The notes: generated by a model from the sequence alone, not told the origin. Positions 1-6,433 are shown, counted from the stretch's first letter. The stretch: DNA of 13,352 nucleotides from Eubacterium sp. (GCA_024681495.1 JAILAS010000151.1:1-13352); one strand, 5' to 3'. Program-made: numbers and translations.

Positions 1-305
1 GTCATCATCTTGTGCGAGGCAACCATTCCCATGCCGTCGTGGGCATCAGCCACCTGAGTGGTGGGCGTGTCCTTAAGCACCTCGTACTCCGTAACGGGGT
101 TCAATATGCCAGCCTCTATCCTGTCGATATATATGGGCTTAAACCTGTTGGAGCCGTGGCTCTCGATTCCGCGCCTGTCGCTCTCCAAGAGCACCTCCGT
201 GCATATCTTCGCATCCTCGTCGGGAATGCCGGCTGCAACGAACGCATCGTGCATGAATCCCCCTGCCAGCTCCCATCCGATGTAAGGTCTCGTCTCCTGT
301 GTCAT
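1..305 (-). CDS. Ldh2-family malate/L-lactate dehydrogenase, N-terminal part (runs off window)
   Basis: This is the first 101 codons of a gene that continues beyond position 1. The protein begins MTQETRPYIGWELAGG. At residues 41-54 it carries the hallmark of the Ldh2/MDH2 (YlbC/ComC-like) NAD(P)-dependent oxidoreductase family, ESDRRGIESHGSNR, including the conserved His50 of the SHG motif; RIEAGILNP follows at 62-70. Family members oxidise malate, L-lactate, sulfolactate or ureidoglycolate with NAD(P). The substrate cannot be told from this fragment. The start at 305 is set by an AGGAGG box 8 nt upstream (313-318). An ATG at 310 in another frame stops at once. The gene follows the secreted-protein gene ending at 329 with 23 nt between and no terminator, so the two may share a transcript. 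Family assignment is firm; specific function is open. Confidence 0.88.
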   Translation of the reverse strand, partial: MTQETRPYIGWELAGGFMHDAFVAAGIPDEDAKICTEVLLESDRRGIESHGSNRFKPIYIDRIEAGILNPVTEYEVLKDTPTTQVADAHDGMGMVASHKMM

Positions 306-328
306 TTCATCTACCTCCTGAAATATTA

Positions 329-1375
329 TTATGACATAACAAATTTTTTAATTACGCGTTTCTTCCCTGTTTTAAGATTATACGAATATATTCCCGCATT
401 ATATGTGCTGGTCCACTCCGCATCACATTCCTCTGAAACAATAACTTTATCACTTACATAACGCATCGTGAGCCAGCTCTTATCCTTAAACTTTTTCACC
501 TTCGATGTCTCTCCGGTGGAAAGTTCGTACTTATAAAGGGTTATGGTTCCGGAGTCATAGAAGCTGTAATAGACTACCCCGTTCTCAAACAACTGAATCT
601 CTGCGCTCTCGTCTTCCGTTCCCTTACACACAGTCACATCCGTTCCGTCCTTCAGTCCATATACGTGTTCCTCATAGTATCCCACGTCGGATCCGTAACT
701 GGTTCCGGTTTTTACGAACTTCGTATAGAGGACATAGTCCCCATCCACATATGTGTTTATATTGTTGTTCGTTAATGAAAGACTCTTTATTGAACTGCCG
801 TTCTTATTCATTTGATATATTTTATTATTCAATGTGTATAATATTTTATTTCCGTTGAAATCAAATCCCCGAATCGATTTCGATGACTTTATCACCTTCT
901 TGCCTTTACCGTTCAGTTTCATACTTGTAATTCCTACATTAACAAAGTATTCTCCTTTGTCTTTTTGCTTTATGTAGTAAATCTTCTTCCCGTTAATCCT
1001 GAAGCTGTATCCCCTGGCGAGTTTCTTAAACCCCTTGCCATTGGGCTTACACCTGCATATGTACAGATTAGCGCTATCCGTCCCCAAATATAAATCGGCC
1101 ACAAAATAAAGATATCCCTTATAATAGTACGCATTCCCATACAAACCGTTATAATCCTTAAGTTTCTTAATTTTAAATGCCTTTTTGGCTTTTCCGTTTT
1201 GGGTGTTTACCTTATACATGGTATCACCCTCTCCGGTGTATATGTACTTACCCTTTAGGCCGTCTGTGGCCGTTGCGCCGTACACATTGGAGCCCGATGC
1301 GAGGATACCTCCCGCGCACATCATAACGAGAGCCAGCATCAGTAACTTCCCGTAAACGTTCTTTAACTTTTCCAT
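329..1375 (-). CDS. Secreted DUF5050-like / beta-propeller-type repeat protein
   Basis: The product is 348 aa. It starts MEKLKNVYGKLLMLALVMMC, a basic N-terminus followed by a hydrophobic segment (about 11-28) and a likely signal peptidase site after ATA at 34-36. The mature part repeats a blade-like pattern in which a Tyr-rich 'G-x-x-Y-Y' strand is followed by 'Y-x-x-N-x-x-G-K-x-x-K'. Examples are YMNKNG-like turns near 220 and repeated GKGKK/GKGFKK loops. This resembles the DUF5050 propeller-like proteins common in the cell envelope of Clostridia; I call the fold by pattern only. The ATG at 1375 was chosen over an in-frame start at 1471 because AAGGAGA lies 6-7 nt upstream and because the signal peptide begins there. 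The gene is visibly more AT-rich (AAA, ATA, TTT codons) than its neighbours. Role unknown; there are no catalytic motifs. Confidence 0.75.
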   Translation of the reverse strand: MEKLKNVYGKLLMLALVMMCAGGILASGSNVYGATATDGLKGKYIYTGEGDTMYKVNTQNGKAKKAFKIKKLKDYNGLYGNAYYYKGYLYFVADLYLGTDSANLYICRCKPNGKGFKKLARGYSFRINGKKIYYIKQKDKGEYFVNVGITSMKLNGKGKKVIKSSKSIRGFDFNGNKILYTLNNKIYQMNKNGSSIKSLSLTNNNINTYVDGDYVLYTKFVKTGTSYGSDVGYYEEHVYGLKDGTDVTVCKGTEDESAEIQLFENGVVYYSFYDSGTITLYKYELSTGETSKVKKFKDKSWLTMRYVSDKVIVSEECDAEWTSTYNAGIYSYNLKTGKKRVIKKFVMS

Positions 1376-1500
1376 ACTCTTCTCCTTTGGATTTATTAAA
1401 ATTTGAAGACATTGAAAGAAATTTACCGGAACGACAAAACCGGAATGAAATAAAAGATTTTTCACACTCATCGACGGTAGAAAATCCCCCTGTCCCCATA

Positions 1501-1532
1501 AATATAATGGAACAACCCCGGTCGGTTGTCAA
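1501..1532 (-). promoter_or_regulatory. Possible promoter and inverted repeat upstream of the secreted protein gene
   Basis: On the minus strand TTGACA (1527-1532) precedes an AT-rich TTATAT/TATATT block (1501-1507), but the spacing is 19-20 nt, longer than ideal. Inside the spacer lies a perfect 6-bp inverted repeat, ACAACC-N6-GGTTGT (1512-1529), which could be an operator or chance. The implied 5' leader to the ATG at 1375 would be about 120 nt. No other convincing promoter was seen for this gene. Confidence 0.3.
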
Positions 1533-1551
1533 GGCGGCTGTCATGCGATTA

Positions 1552-1581
1552 TTGCACCCGTGTGCGGTGGTGGTGTATCAT
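1552..1581 (+). promoter_or_regulatory. Possible sigma-A promoter for the AmmeMemoRadiSam gene
   Basis: A -10 box TATCAT (1576-1581, 5 of 6 matches) lies 18 nt after a weak -35 TTGCAC (1552-1557). The predicted transcription start near 1588 is about 20 nt before the ATG at 1609, enough for the GGGAGG ribosome binding site. The remainder of the 233-nt divergent region (1376-1608) holds the minus-strand candidate promoter and no RNA gene that I recognise. Confidence 0.4.
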
Positions 1582-1608
1582 GGATGCATATCGAAAGGGA
1601 GGTATTTT

Positions 1609-3003
1609 ATGTCAATTCTGGGGTCATACATGGTACCGCATCCGCCGCTCATCGTACCCGAGGTCGGGCGCGGAGGCGAGGTAGTCATCCAAAAAACCAC
1701 CGAGAGCTATCACAGGGTCACATCAGAGATCGCGGCGCTCAAGCCCGAGCTCGTTATCGTGACCAGTCCGCACGCGCCGTCGTACAGGGACTGGTTCGCC
1801 ATATCGGGAGGCGAAACGGCCACCGGGTCGTTCGCGAATTTCAGCGCGCCACAGGTTAAGATTGAGGCGGTGTACGACAGGGAGTTCACGAAGCACCTGA
1901 CGGACGTGTGCTCGAGGGAGGGATTCCCGGCCGGGGCCATGCCCTCCGGAAACGAGACACTCGACCACGGGACGATGATCCCGCTGTACTTCCTGAACCA
2001 GCACTACACCGACTACCGCCTGGTCCGCATCGGTCTCGCCGGATTCCCGCTGCAGGACCACTACAGGCTGGGCGCCCTTATAAAGAAGGCCGTGGAAGAC
2101 CTCGACAGGCGGGCCGTGTTTATCGCCAGCGGAGACCTCTCCCACACGCTTAAGGAGGACGGTCCTTACGGGCTCTCCAAGGAGGGGCCCGTCTACGACG
2201 AGCGGATAATGGCGGACATGGGGAGCGGCAACCTGCGCGCGCTGACGGACTACGACGAGGACTTCCTCGACGCGGCGTCCGAATGCGGGCACAGGTCCTT
2301 CACGATAATGGCCGGCGCGATGAGCGGTCAGAGCGTCTCTGCCAGGGCCCTCTCTCACGAGGGGGTGACGGGCGTGGGCTACGGCATCTGCACCTTTTAC
2401 CCCCTGGATTCGGACACGTCTGAGAGCTTCGACGAATTGTTCTCCAGACGGGTCGAGGAGGATAACAGAAAACGCTCAGCCGCAGAGGACGAGTACATCA
2501 CGCTCGCGAGGCAGTCCATGGAGACCTACGTCAAGACCGGAAGGCGCATGGCCATGCCCCACACGCTGCCCGAGGAGATGTATTCGACGCAGGCCGGCGC
2601 CTTCGTCTCGCTTAAGATAAACGGGCGCCTGCGCGGGTGCATCGGCACCATCGGACCGGTTCAGGACAACCTGGCTTTGGAGATAATCGAAAATGCGGTC
2701 TCCGCCTGCTCGAGGGACCCGAGGTTCGTTCCCGTCAAGGCGGCGGAGCTCCCATATATAACTGTAAGCGTGGATGTGCTGGGCGAGTCGGAGATAATAG
2801 ATTCCGAGGATATGCTGGACGTTAGGAACTACGGCGTCATCGTCACAAAGGGAAACAGGCGCGGGCTCCTTCTCCCGAACCTCGAGGGGGTGGACACCGT
2901 GCGGATGCAGGTGGACATCGCCAAAGAAAAGGCCGGAATCCCCACGAGCGATAAGGACGTGGAGCTCCGGCGATTCAAAGTCGTAAGACATGAAGTGATA
3001 TAG
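1609..3003 (+). CDS. AmmeMemoRadiSam system B+A fusion (Memo/LigB-like + AMMECR1 domain)
   Basis: The 464-aa product has two domains. Residues 1-265 form a Memo-like domain of the class III extradiol dioxygenase (LigB) superfamily, with PHPP (His11), SPHAP (His55), DHGTMIP (His120), GDLSH (His179) and ECGHRSF (Cys226) at the metal-pocket positions. Residues 290-464 form an AMMECR1 domain with LRGCIGT at 341-347 and RDPRF at 369-373. The length fits the fused 'protein A' common in Clostridia. The cellular function of the AmmeMemoRadiSam system is not established; a redox or metal-dependent reaction with a radical SAM partner is assumed. The open frame extends upstream to 1387. The start at 1609 was chosen because GGGAGG is 7 nt upstream and SILGSYMVPHPP is the usual N-terminus. 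The expected radical SAM gene is not adjacent: the next gene is on the other strand. Confidence 0.93.
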   Translation: MSILGSYMVPHPPLIVPEVGRGGEVVIQKTTESYHRVTSEIAALKPELVIVTSPHAPSYRDWFAISGGETATGSFANFSAPQVKIEAVYDREFTKHLTDVCSREGFPAGAMPSGNETLDHGTMIPLYFLNQHYTDYRLVRIGLAGFPLQDHYRLGALIKKAVEDLDRRAVFIASGDLSHTLKEDGPYGLSKEGPVYDERIMADMGSGNLRALTDYDEDFLDAASECGHRSFTIMAGAMSGQSVSARALSHEGVTGVGYGICTFYPLDSDTSESFDELFSRRVEEDNRKRSAAEDEYITLARQSMETYVKTGRRMAMPHTLPEEMYSTQAGAFVSLKINGRLRGCIGTIGPVQDNLALEIIENAVSACSRDPRFVPVKAAELPYITVSVDVLGESEIIDSEDMLDVRNYGVIVTKGNRRGLLLPNLEGVDTVRMQVDIAKEKAGIPTSDKDVELRRFKVVRHEVI

Positions 3004-3054
3004 AATTATGTAAACCAGCTCCGGGGGCGCCGCATGGGCGTCCGGGGCGTCAGG

Positions 3055-3086
3055 GCCGGTAGCGACAGAGCTGCCGGCTTATTTTT
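3055..3086 (+). terminator. Rho-independent terminator after the AmmeMemoRadiSam gene
   Basis: The arms GCCGGTAGC (3055-3063) and GCTGCCGGC (3070-3078) pair over 9 bp with one G-U wobble. The loop is GACAGA and the tail is TTATTTTTC. The T-rich tail overlaps the last codons and stop of the converging acetoacetate decarboxylase gene, so the two genes share a compact convergent end. Confidence 0.72.
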
Positions 3087-3837
3087 CGGCCAGGTAATCG
3101 TACACCACCTCGGGACGGCTGAGCGTCAGGTTCACCTTGATGTGGCTGCACGAAACGATTTCCCTGACAGGCAGATCGTTCATCGGGCAGTTCACGTGGC
3201 TGAACATGTCGAGCCTGGCGTCGCCCGTGTATGCCTCGATGAACTCGATGTTCTCGGGCTTGTTTTTGACCACGTTTATCTCGCAGATGCGGGGCTTGTC
3301 GTCGTAGCCGGGGACGATGTTGAGCATGTAGATGGGCTCTGTCATCTGCCTTATGGCCTCCTCCTCGGGGAGGGGGTAATACTTGTAGGTCATGGTCGCC
3401 GTCGCGATTCGAATCTTCTCCGAGCGGCCGTAGTCGAGGGTGCCCACGAGGGTGTTATCGTCCACGAACATCCTGGGGAATCCGGGCTTCTTCGGGTAGC
3501 CGTGCGCCTCTCTTCCGCTGGCGGTGGCCTCGAAGTTGTCCAGATACATCATGTGTAGGTACTCGCCGTGCACGCCGTCGTACTCCACCGGGATTGACAG
3601 GCCGCACTCTGTGTAGTCGCCATAGCCCGTAGTGTCCGGCATCCTCATCATCTCGAAGCGAACGAGCGGCTCGCCCGGAATCTCAAGCGGCTCGGGAACC
3701 GCGTCCCTAAGCGCCTTGGCGTCGGTCTTATATATGATGTACATGTGCTCCCTGTTCATAAACCTGTGCGCCGTGGTGGGAATCGGCGAGGCATACAGCG
3801 GAGTGGACGCGTGGTTAAGTATTTCCTCTTTAGTCAT
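3079..3837 (-). CDS. adc: Acetoacetate decarboxylase
   Basis: The 252-aa product aligns end to end with what I recall of Clostridium acetobutylicum Adc (244 aa). Shared stretches include the N-terminal STPL, VPEPLEI (48-53 region), LVRFE, GEYLHMMYLDN (91-101), VGTLDYG and NDLPVREIVSCSHI near the end. The Schiff-base lysine that decarboxylates acetoacetate to acetone and CO2 lies in GYPKKPG, Lys116/Lys117, matching Lys115/Lys116 of the clostridial enzyme. An AGGAGG box sits 6 nt before the ATG. The enzyme normally works with CoA transferase genes (ctfAB) in solventogenesis, but none is adjacent here. Related ADC-fold proteins can act on other 3-keto acids, so activity on acetoacetate is likely but not proven. 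No clear promoter was found in the upstream gap. Confidence 0.93.
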   Translation of the reverse strand: MTKEEILNHASTPLYASPIPTTAHRFMNREHMYIIYKTDAKALRDAVPEPLEIPGEPLVRFEMMRMPDTTGYGDYTECGLSIPVEYDGVHGEYLHMMYLDNFEATASGREAHGYPKKPGFPRMFVDDNTLVGTLDYGRSEKIRIATATMTYKYYPLPEEEAIRQMTEPIYMLNIVPGYDDKPRICEINVVKNKPENIEFIEAYTGDARLDMFSHVNCPMNDLPVREIVSCSHIKVNLTLSRPEVVYDYLAEK

Positions 3838-3868
3838 CTGGTCCTCCTAACATTATTTAATGGAGAAG

Positions 3869-3896
3869 TTCACAAAGCATTCACATTTTTTATAAA
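3869..3896 (+). promoter_or_regulatory. Candidate promoter for a short plus-strand transcript
   Basis: TTCACA (3869-3874, 5/6) and TATAAA (3891-3896, 5/6) are separated by 16 nt. No convincing coding region follows on this strand, but an intrinsic terminator does (3986-4020). The pair would produce an RNA of about 120 nt. TTTATAAA is palindromic, so the -10 could also belong to the adc side. Confidence 0.35.
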
Positions 3897-3985
3897 CTTC
3901 CGTCACAAACTAGCGATATGATTACAGCATCAGATGAAGAACTACTCTTCACTCTGAAACTTTTTCATATTTTCATACTCCCCCC

Positions 3986-4020
3986 TTGCCGGTCTTCCCC
4001 AGACCGGCAAATTCTTTTTC
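3986..4020 (+). terminator. Strong intrinsic terminator on the plus strand with no known upstream gene
   Basis: TTGCCGGTCT (3986-3995) and AGACCGGCAA (4001-4010) form a perfect 10-bp stem with loop TCCCC, followed by ATTCTTTTTC. The tail gives direction: on the minus strand the hairpin is followed by GGGGGG, not a U-tract. It therefore does not serve the minus-strand genes at 4091-4888 as a standard terminator, although its stem could still protect their 3' end. Confidence 0.7.
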
Positions 4021-4090
4021 CGAAGGTTTTTCGGACACATTCACCGACCGTATTTGGGAACAATATGACCGCCGCAGGCTTACATCCCAA

Positions 4091-4360
4091 TCACTCGGGC
4101 TTTTGCACGAACGAATTCAGCCACTCTACCACGGCCAGCTTTCCGTCCTCGTCGAAGGGGAAATGCTCAATGTGCTTCAACTCGTCCTCCGTATCCGCCT
4201 CGGCGAAAGGCTCGGGCCACACGCACGCCTCAAATACCGCATCCTCCGAATCCTCGAGTGTAGACTTGGAAATGCGGTACCTGATGCCCTCGCACGATCC
4301 CGTGAAGGGCTTGTTATAGGTGTAGTAATTAAGGCTAAGGATATCTGTATTCTCAATCAT
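4091..4360 (-). CDS. Small conserved-looking protein of unknown function
   Basis: The product is 89 aa, acidic and soluble, with no signal peptide or membrane segment. It starts MIENTDILSLNYYTYNKPFT. In the middle it has GIRYRISK, then FEACVWPEPF (about 43-52), and a C-terminal helix VVEWLNSFV. I have an impression that similar short 'LNYY...G..G+RY.I...VWPEP...W+N' proteins occur in other Clostridia, but I cannot name the family. The ribosome binding site is weak (AGAGAGAG about 8 nt upstream), which fits translation from a shared mRNA with the gene ending at 4406, 45 nt upstream. Function unknown. Confidence 0.7.
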   Translation of the reverse strand: MIENTDILSLNYYTYNKPFTGSCEGIRYRISKSTLEDSEDAVFEACVWPEPFAEADTEDELKHIEHFPFDEDGKLAVVEWLNSFVQKPE

Positions 4361-4405
4361 GATAAACTCTCTCTCTAAAAACGTATCGCTCTGCCGGGCG
4401 CGAAA

Positions 4406-4888
4406 TCAGCCGTTCTCACGCCTGACCCTGTCCGCAAACCCGGAGAAGAACAGATCGAGCGCAGCGGCGTAAACCTCATCGGAGAGGATATCTGCGCGCT
4501 CTAAGACGGTCTCGTAGAGCCCTTCGGGATAGAATGAACTGTCGGGGCTGTAGTCGAGGTACGCATCCATGCATATGAGCGAGAACGCATAGGAATCTAT
4601 GGGGTCATAGCCCTCGTGCCTGAGGGCGTTGGCATACTCCCGCAAAGTTCCGCCTATATGGAAATAAGCCCTCACGGCCGCTCTCTCGTTCCTCACATCG
4701 ATGGGATCCGAGATGGCGATATGCGTTGGCTTATCCCCCTCGTAGACCACGATGGAAAAACGATCACCATCGAAGTCTTCAATGAGAACCTCAGGCGCGT
4801 CGACTCCCAAAAGCTCGCTGACGAGCTCAATGTAAACGTCAATGAAGTCAATCGTGATGGGTCTCATATTTCTATTCTTACCGTGCAT
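4406..4888 (-). CDS. Hypothetical acidic protein of unknown function
   Basis: The product is 160 aa, strongly acidic in its first half (GVDAPEVLIEDFDGDRF, 28-44), and predicted soluble. It continues with VVYEGDKPTHIAISDPID, a helical GTLREYANALRHEGYD stretch and an aromatic segment YLDYSPDSSFYPEGLYE. I do not recognise the family and see no catalytic motif. The ATG at 4888 is preceded by GGGGGGAG ending 4 nt upstream; the alternative Met8 has no ribosome binding site. It is the first gene of a likely two-gene unit with the 89-aa protein, transcribed from the promoter at 4936-4965. Confidence 0.65.
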   Translation of the reverse strand: MHGKNRNMRPITIDFIDVYIELVSELLGVDAPEVLIEDFDGDRFSIVVYEGDKPTHIAISDPIDVRNERAAVRAYFHIGGTLREYANALRHEGYDPIDSYAFSLICMDAYLDYSPDSSFYPEGLYETVLERADILSDEVYAAALDLFFSGFADRVRRENG

Positions 4889-4929
4889 TGTCTCCCCCCG
4901 AACGAATAGATAAAACTAAACGATAACTC

Positions 4930-4965
4930 ACCTATAGTATAGGTCATGGTTCGGGGTAAAGACAA
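4930..4965 (-). promoter_or_regulatory. Promoter with palindromic operator candidate for the two small unknown genes
   Basis: On the minus strand TTGTCT (4960-4965) and TATACT (4936-4941) are 18 nt apart, about 50 nt before the ATG at 4888. The -10 box is embedded in a perfect palindrome, ACCTATA-G-TATAGGT (4930-4944), with 7-nt arms. A repressor bound there would block RNA polymerase. No regulator gene is adjacent. The promoter lies just past the malic enzyme stop codon, and no terminator separates them. Confidence 0.55.
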
Positions 4966-4971
4966 GGGCGA

Positions 4972-6144
4972 TTATTTACCGGCCACTCCCGATTTTTTCG
5001 CAGCCTCGGCCACGGCCTTGGCCACGGCGGGGCCCACCCTCTTGTCGAAGGGCTTGGGAATGATGTATTCGGCCGAGAGCTCGTCGTCTGAGATAAGCGA
5101 GCTAAGCGCGTTTGCGGCAGCAATTTTCATCTCCTCGTTGATGTCGGTCGCGCGAACGTCGAACACTCCGCGGAAGATTCCGGGGAATGCCAGGACATTG
5201 TTAATCTGGTTGGGGTAATCGCTCCTGCCGGTGGAGATTACCGCAGCGCCGCCCTTTTTAGCGTCCTCGGGGAATATCTCGGGCGTCGGGTTGGCGCACG
5301 CGAAGATGATGGCGTCGCTGTTCATGGTGGATACCATCTCGGATGTCACGGTTCCGGGCGCGGAAACGCCGATGAACACGTCAGCTCCGACGAGGGCGTC
5401 GGCGAGCGTGCCCTTCTTTCCCTCGAGGTTGGTCACCTCGGCCATCTCCTCCTTGATCCAGTTGAGTCCGTCGCGGCCCTTGTAGATGATGCCCTTCCTG
5501 TCGCACATGGTGACGTTCTTAGCGCCGCTGGCCATGAGGAGCTTCACAATGGCGATGGCCGCCGCACCCGCTCCGCTGGTTACAATGCGGACATCCTCGA
5601 GCTTCTTGCCCACGAGCTTAAGGGCGTTGGTAAGGCCTGCGAGGGTGATAACTGCGGTTCCGTGCTGATCGTCGTGGAAGATGGGAATATTGCACTTCTC
5701 CTTGAGCTTGCGCTCGATCTCGAAGCACCTGGGAGCCGCGATATCCTCGAGGTTGATTCCGCCGAACGAACCGGAGATCAACGTAACCGCATTCACAAAC
5801 TCGTCCACGTCCTTGGTTCCCACGCAAAGAGGGAATGCGTCGACGCCGCCGAACTCCTTGAAGAGCACGCACTTGCCCTCCATTACGGGCATGCCGGCCA
5901 CGGGGCCGATGTCTCCGAGGCCCAGCACTGCGGTGCCGTCGGTGATGACCGCGCACAGATTGTGCCTGCGGGTGAGCTCGTAGCTCTTGGACTCGTCCTT
6001 CTGAATCTCCAGACAGGGCGTGGCAACACCGGGGGTGTATGCCAGAGACAGGTCGTCCTCATTGGCCACGGGGACCCTTGAAACCACCTCTATCTTACCT
6101 TTCCATTCGTTGTGAAGCCTGAGAGATTCCTTTGCGTAATCCAT
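4972..6144 (-). CDS. NAD(P)-dependent malic enzyme (malate to pyruvate + CO2)
   Basis: The 390-aa product is a short bacterial malic enzyme without the C-terminal phosphotransacetylase domain of MaeB. Visible motifs are YTPGVATPCLEI (36-47, catalytic Tyr36), VITDGTAVLGLGDIGP (66-81), GKCVLF with the likely catalytic Lys91, LEDIAAPRCFEIE (132-144, metal-binding acids), FHDDQHGTA (157-164) and the Rossmann loop GAGAAA at 191-196. It oxidatively decarboxylates malate, giving pyruvate and NAD(P)H; cofactor preference cannot be read from these motifs. The open frame reaches 6201, but AAAGGA spaced 9 nt before the ATG at 6144, and the usual MDYAKESL N-terminus, decide this start. A terminator of the tRNA unit lies just upstream, and only about 40 nt remain for its own promoter, where a 13-bp palindrome (6170-6182) is found. 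Confidence 0.95.
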   Translation of the reverse strand: MDYAKESLRLHNEWKGKIEVVSRVPVANEDDLSLAYTPGVATPCLEIQKDESKSYELTRRHNLCAVITDGTAVLGLGDIGPVAGMPVMEGKCVLFKEFGGVDAFPLCVGTKDVDEFVNAVTLISGSFGGINLEDIAAPRCFEIERKLKEKCNIPIFHDDQHGTAVITLAGLTNALKLVGKKLEDVRIVTSGAGAAAIAIVKLLMASGAKNVTMCDRKGIIYKGRDGLNWIKEEMAEVTNLEGKKGTLADALVGADVFIGVSAPGTVTSEMVSTMNSDAIIFACANPTPEIFPEDAKKGGAAVISTGRSDYPNQINNVLAFPGIFRGVFDVRATDINEEMKIAAANALSSLISDDELSAEYIIPKPFDKRVGPAVAKAVAEAAKKSGVAGK

Positions 6145-6182
6145 AATCCACATCCTTTCTTTGCGTGAAACATAAGTTATGT

Positions 6183-6213
6183 AAAAAAACAGCAAAGACA
6201 TGAGTCTTTGCTG
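6183..6213 (-). terminator. Intrinsic terminator of the tRNA unit
   Basis: On the minus strand CAGCAAAGAC and GTCTTTGCTG form a perfect 10-bp stem with a 4-nt loop (TCAT), followed directly by seven T. It lies 14 nt after the 3' end of tRNA-Met and separates the tRNA transcript from malic enzyme. Confidence 0.92.
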
Positions 6214-6227
6214 CCCTTTTATGTAAG

Positions 6228-6301
6228 TAGCGGAGGGGAGACTTGAACTCTCGACACTACGGGTATGAACCGTATGCTCTAGCCAGCTGAGCTACTCCGC
6301 C
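6228..6301 (-). tRNA. tRNA-Met (anticodon CAT, elongator type)
   Basis: This 74-nt cloverleaf has acceptor GGCGGAG paired with CTCCGCT (G1-U72 wobble as in other Bacillota tRNA-Met), discriminator A, D-arm AGCTCAGCTGGCTAGAGC, anticodon stem TACGG/CCGTA with loop TTCATAC, and T-loop GTTCAAGTC. The anticodon CAT is at 6265-6267. The anticodon stem lacks the GGG/CCC run of initiator tRNA, and the acceptor resembles Met rather than lysidine-type tRNA-Ile2. No CCA is encoded, so the 3' CCA must be added enzymatically. Confidence 0.93.
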
Positions 6302-6304
6302 ATA

Positions 6305-6326
6305 ACATGCACACCTAAGTGCATGT
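6305..6326. repeat. Hairpin-forming inverted repeat in the spacer between the two tRNAs
   Basis: ACATGCAC (6305-6312) and GTGCATGT (6319-6326) are perfect 8-nt arms around ACCTAA. The repeat fills nearly the whole 28-nt spacer and would fold in the pre-tRNA transcript, plausibly helping to present the ends for RNase P and 3' processing. Confidence 0.6.
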
Positions 6327-6329
6327 GAA

Positions 6330-6402
6330 TGGGACCTACAGGGCTCGAACCTGTGACCCTCTGCTTGTAAGGCAGATGCTCTCCCAGCTGAGCTAAGATC
6401 CC
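6330..6402 (-). tRNA. tRNA-Val (anticodon TAC)
   Basis: This 73-nt cloverleaf has acceptor GGGATCT with AGGTCCC (one G-U pair), discriminator A, D-arm TAGCTCAGCTGGGAGAGCA, anticodon arm CTGCC/GGCAG-type stem around CTTACAA, and T-loop GGTTCGAGCC. The anticodon TAC is at 6367-6369. No CCA is encoded. It is first in the Val-Met transcript. Confidence 0.95.
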
Positions 6403-6408
6403 ATATTC

Positions 6409-6427
6409 GCGGCTGTTTCACAGCCGC
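6409..6427. repeat. 5' leader hairpin of the tRNA transcript
   Basis: GCGGCTGT (6409-6416) and ACAGCCGC (6420-6427) form a perfect 8-bp stem with a 3-nt loop, between the promoter and tRNA-Val. There is no T-tract on either side for the minus strand, so it is not a terminator there. The predicted transcription start falls at or next to its base. Confidence 0.55.
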
Positions 6428-6433
6428 TTTGCT

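Larger units (their letters stand above)
3838..4090. other. Gene-free gap between adc and a small unknown gene
   Basis: This 253-nt stretch holds the adc ribosome binding site (3843-3848 region), a plus-strand promoter-like pair (3869-3896), a strong plus-strand hairpin terminator (3986-4020) and a second small hairpin directly after it (TCCGAA-GGTTT-TTCGGA, about 4019-4035). The only plus-strand reading frame, from 3918, has no ribosome binding site and runs antisense into the next gene. I see no known RNA family here. Confidence 0.6.

Noticed and set aside
1723..2358. Minus-strand open frame opposite the AmmeMemoRadiSam gene
   Set aside because: It encodes an Arg/Val/Gly-rich product with no motif. 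The frame is open only because the real gene on the other strand is GC-rich.
3034..3558. Plus-strand open frame over the end of adc
   Set aside because: It overlaps the plus-strand terminator and is antisense to conserved adc codons including the active-site lysine region.
3918..4319. Plus-strand frame that could be a small protein after the candidate promoter
   Set aside because: There is no ribosome binding site, it runs through the strong terminator hairpin and into antisense of the 89-aa gene, and its composition is Ser/His-rich noise.
6145..6201. Extended N-terminus of malic enzyme
   Set aside because: The extra residues are hydrophobic noise translated from the tRNA terminator region; the ribosome binding site fits the ATG at 6144.
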